Shown piece after piece: positions 63,351 through 64,000 of a DNA stretch of 64,000 bases (positions are counted from its first letter, which is position 1; each line of letters begins with the position of its first letter). Source of the stretch: Treponema sp. (GTDB lineage: Bacteria; Spirochaetota; Spirochaetia; Treponematales; Breznakiellaceae); the NCBI GenBank assembly GCA_009782555.1, contig WRIV01000001.1:155347-219346 (forward strand). Reading direction: 5' to 3'. A program made the translations under genes and the position numbers. The notes beneath the pieces are model-generated. The model searched no databases and was not told the origin of the DNA. It saw only the letters and a program-made list of their open reading frames with translations.

Positions 63351-63821
63351 ATGGAAAATAATATATTTTTTGAAACATTAAAAAAAGAAGATATTAACCA
63401 ATATTCAAATATGATTAATAATGTATTTGACGAATTTGTTGGAAAGGATTATTCTGAAGAAGGAAATAATATTTTTAAGGATTTTATTAAACCGAATAAC
63501 ATATTGGATAGATTTTCCAATAATCTAAATAAATATTTTGTTGCAAAATATAATAATGAAATAATTGGTGTGTTGGAAATAAAAAATAATGACCATATTT
63601 CATTGTTTTTTGTAAAAAAAGAGTTTCATGGACAAGGAATAGGTAAAAAATTATTTCAAAATTATATGGAAACAATAAAAGACAATAATGAAATTAAAAT
63701 TATATCTGTAAATTCTTCAATATATGCGGAAAAAATATATTCCAAATTAGGATTTAATAAAACAAGTGAAATACATGAAAAATGTGGAATGAAAATTGTT
63801 ACAATGGAATATAGAATATAA
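63351..63821 (+). CDS. GNAT-family acetyltransferase, cassette gene
   Basis: 156-residue GNAT protein with the acetyl-CoA motif EFHGQGIGKKL (Q95-G98) and the final strand-helix SIYAEKIYSKLGFNK. Extremely AT-rich with codon use dominated by A/T third positions (Asn, Ile, Lys), unlike every core gene here, which marks it as acquired. GGAGG precedes the ATG. The gene fills the cassette between the cores at 63233 and 63845. Confidence 0.9.
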   Translation: MENNIFFETLKKEDINQYSNMINNVFDEFVGKDYSEEGNNIFKDFIKPNNILDRFSNNLNKYFVAKYNNEIIGVLEIKNNDHISLFFVKKEFHGQGIGKKLFQNYMETIKDNNEIKIISVNSSIYAEKIYSKLGFNKTSEIHEKCGMKIVTMEYRI

Positions 63822-63828
63822 AAAATGG

Positions 63829-64000
63829 TGTACGCCCATACTTCGCATAACAAACGGTTAGCGCTTCGCCGCCTTTTGGCGGCTCGGGTTCCGCAAAACA
63901 CCAGTCGGGCTTTCAGCCCTTTGTGGTGTTTTGCTCCACCACATTTTGCCAGCCCTGGTCTTGCTACGCAAGCCCTTATTCGGGCTGGCAAAACGTCGCC
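63829..64000 (+). repeat. attC-like palindromic recombination site, cut by the window end
   Basis: Begins with GCCCATACTTCGCATAAC (63834-63851), i.e. R'' GCATAAC plus AAACGG as in Vibrio cholerae repeats, then three hairpins: GCCGCC-TTTT-GGCGGC (63868-63883), an 11-bp stem at 63893-63903/63924-63934 enclosing GGGCT-TTC-AGCCC, and a 12-bp stem at 63944-63955/63982-63993 enclosing CTTGC-TAC-GCAAG. The window ends before the expected right arm and GTTATGC. Longer than usual attC sites. Confidence 0.65.

Noticed and set aside
1..64000. CRISPR arrays, insertion-sequence transposases, prophage genes, rRNA operons
   Set aside because: None seen: no regularly spaced direct repeats, no transposase or phage structural proteins, no rRNA-like sequence.

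Overview
The window reads as a spirochaete chromosome, most likely a Treponema of moderate GC (roughly half G+C by eye, not computed), which fits the termite-gut branch better than T. pallidum or T. denticola; that placement is inference. Supporting signs are an EF-G of the spirochaete/mitochondrial type ([10 protein letters not shown]-loop), many treponemal lipoproteins, an MCE lipid-transport operon, a FliL-like protein, SpoIIE/STAS signalling and PilZ proteins. Most of the window (1-60.5 kb) is a densely packed core genome with short operons, frequent 1-4 base start/stop overlaps, and several genes whose -10 box lies only 5-7 bases before the start codon.

Layout. 0-2.7 kb: a two-domain (cyclophilin+FKBP) prolyl isomerase lipoprotein, a membrane protein and a MinD-like ATPase. 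2.7-6.4 kb (minus): a VWA protein, proS, and a chimeric remnant made of the start of HsdM joined to the end of HsdR. 6.4-9.8 kb: mlaE-mlaF-mlaD and a TPR lipoprotein. 9.8-15.7 kb: secreted and HEXXH proteins, rsmE (carrying an in-frame palindromic insert), two nucleotide-cyclase-like proteins, a lipoprotein aminopeptidase. 15.7-19.9 kb: a DUF1538 membrane protein with a double P-II-like protein, a LysM lipoprotein, metK. 19.9-27.5 kb: SpoIIE-type phosphatase plus STAS, tRNA-Arg(GCG), a frameshifted small membrane-protein gene, a NYN-CSD protein, two hydrolases, ilvB. 27.7-35.1 kb (minus): the DUF5362-RDD-SpoIIM-DUF4129-like-DUF4350-MoxR-DUF58 envelope operon. 35.1-45.4 kb: phosphoesterase, radical SAM, infA, Smr, aminotransferase, RecA-like ATPase, fusA. 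45.5-55.8 kb: an outer-membrane protein, ketopantoate reductase, an MFS remnant, azlCD, cupin, FliL-like, glycyl-tRNA synthetase, DUF1015, tRNA-Leu(CAA), PilZ, apbE. 55.9-59.3 kb: rpmH-rnpA-yidD-yidC-jag.

From about 60.5 kb the character changes to AT-rich accessory DNA: an XRE repressor facing a small lipoprotein across a set of long perfect palindromes, then a tyrosine recombinase with an extra N-terminal domain, a 610-base spacer, and a very AT-rich GNAT acetyltransferase. The acetyltransferase unit is bounded by GTTATGC...GCATAAC core sites in inverted orientation and followed by a strongly folded palindromic region cut by the window end. This looks like the first cassette of an integron-like array, with the recombinase pointing toward the cassettes as reported for T. 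denticola but lacking the insertion that defines IntI. This is the most interesting part of the window.
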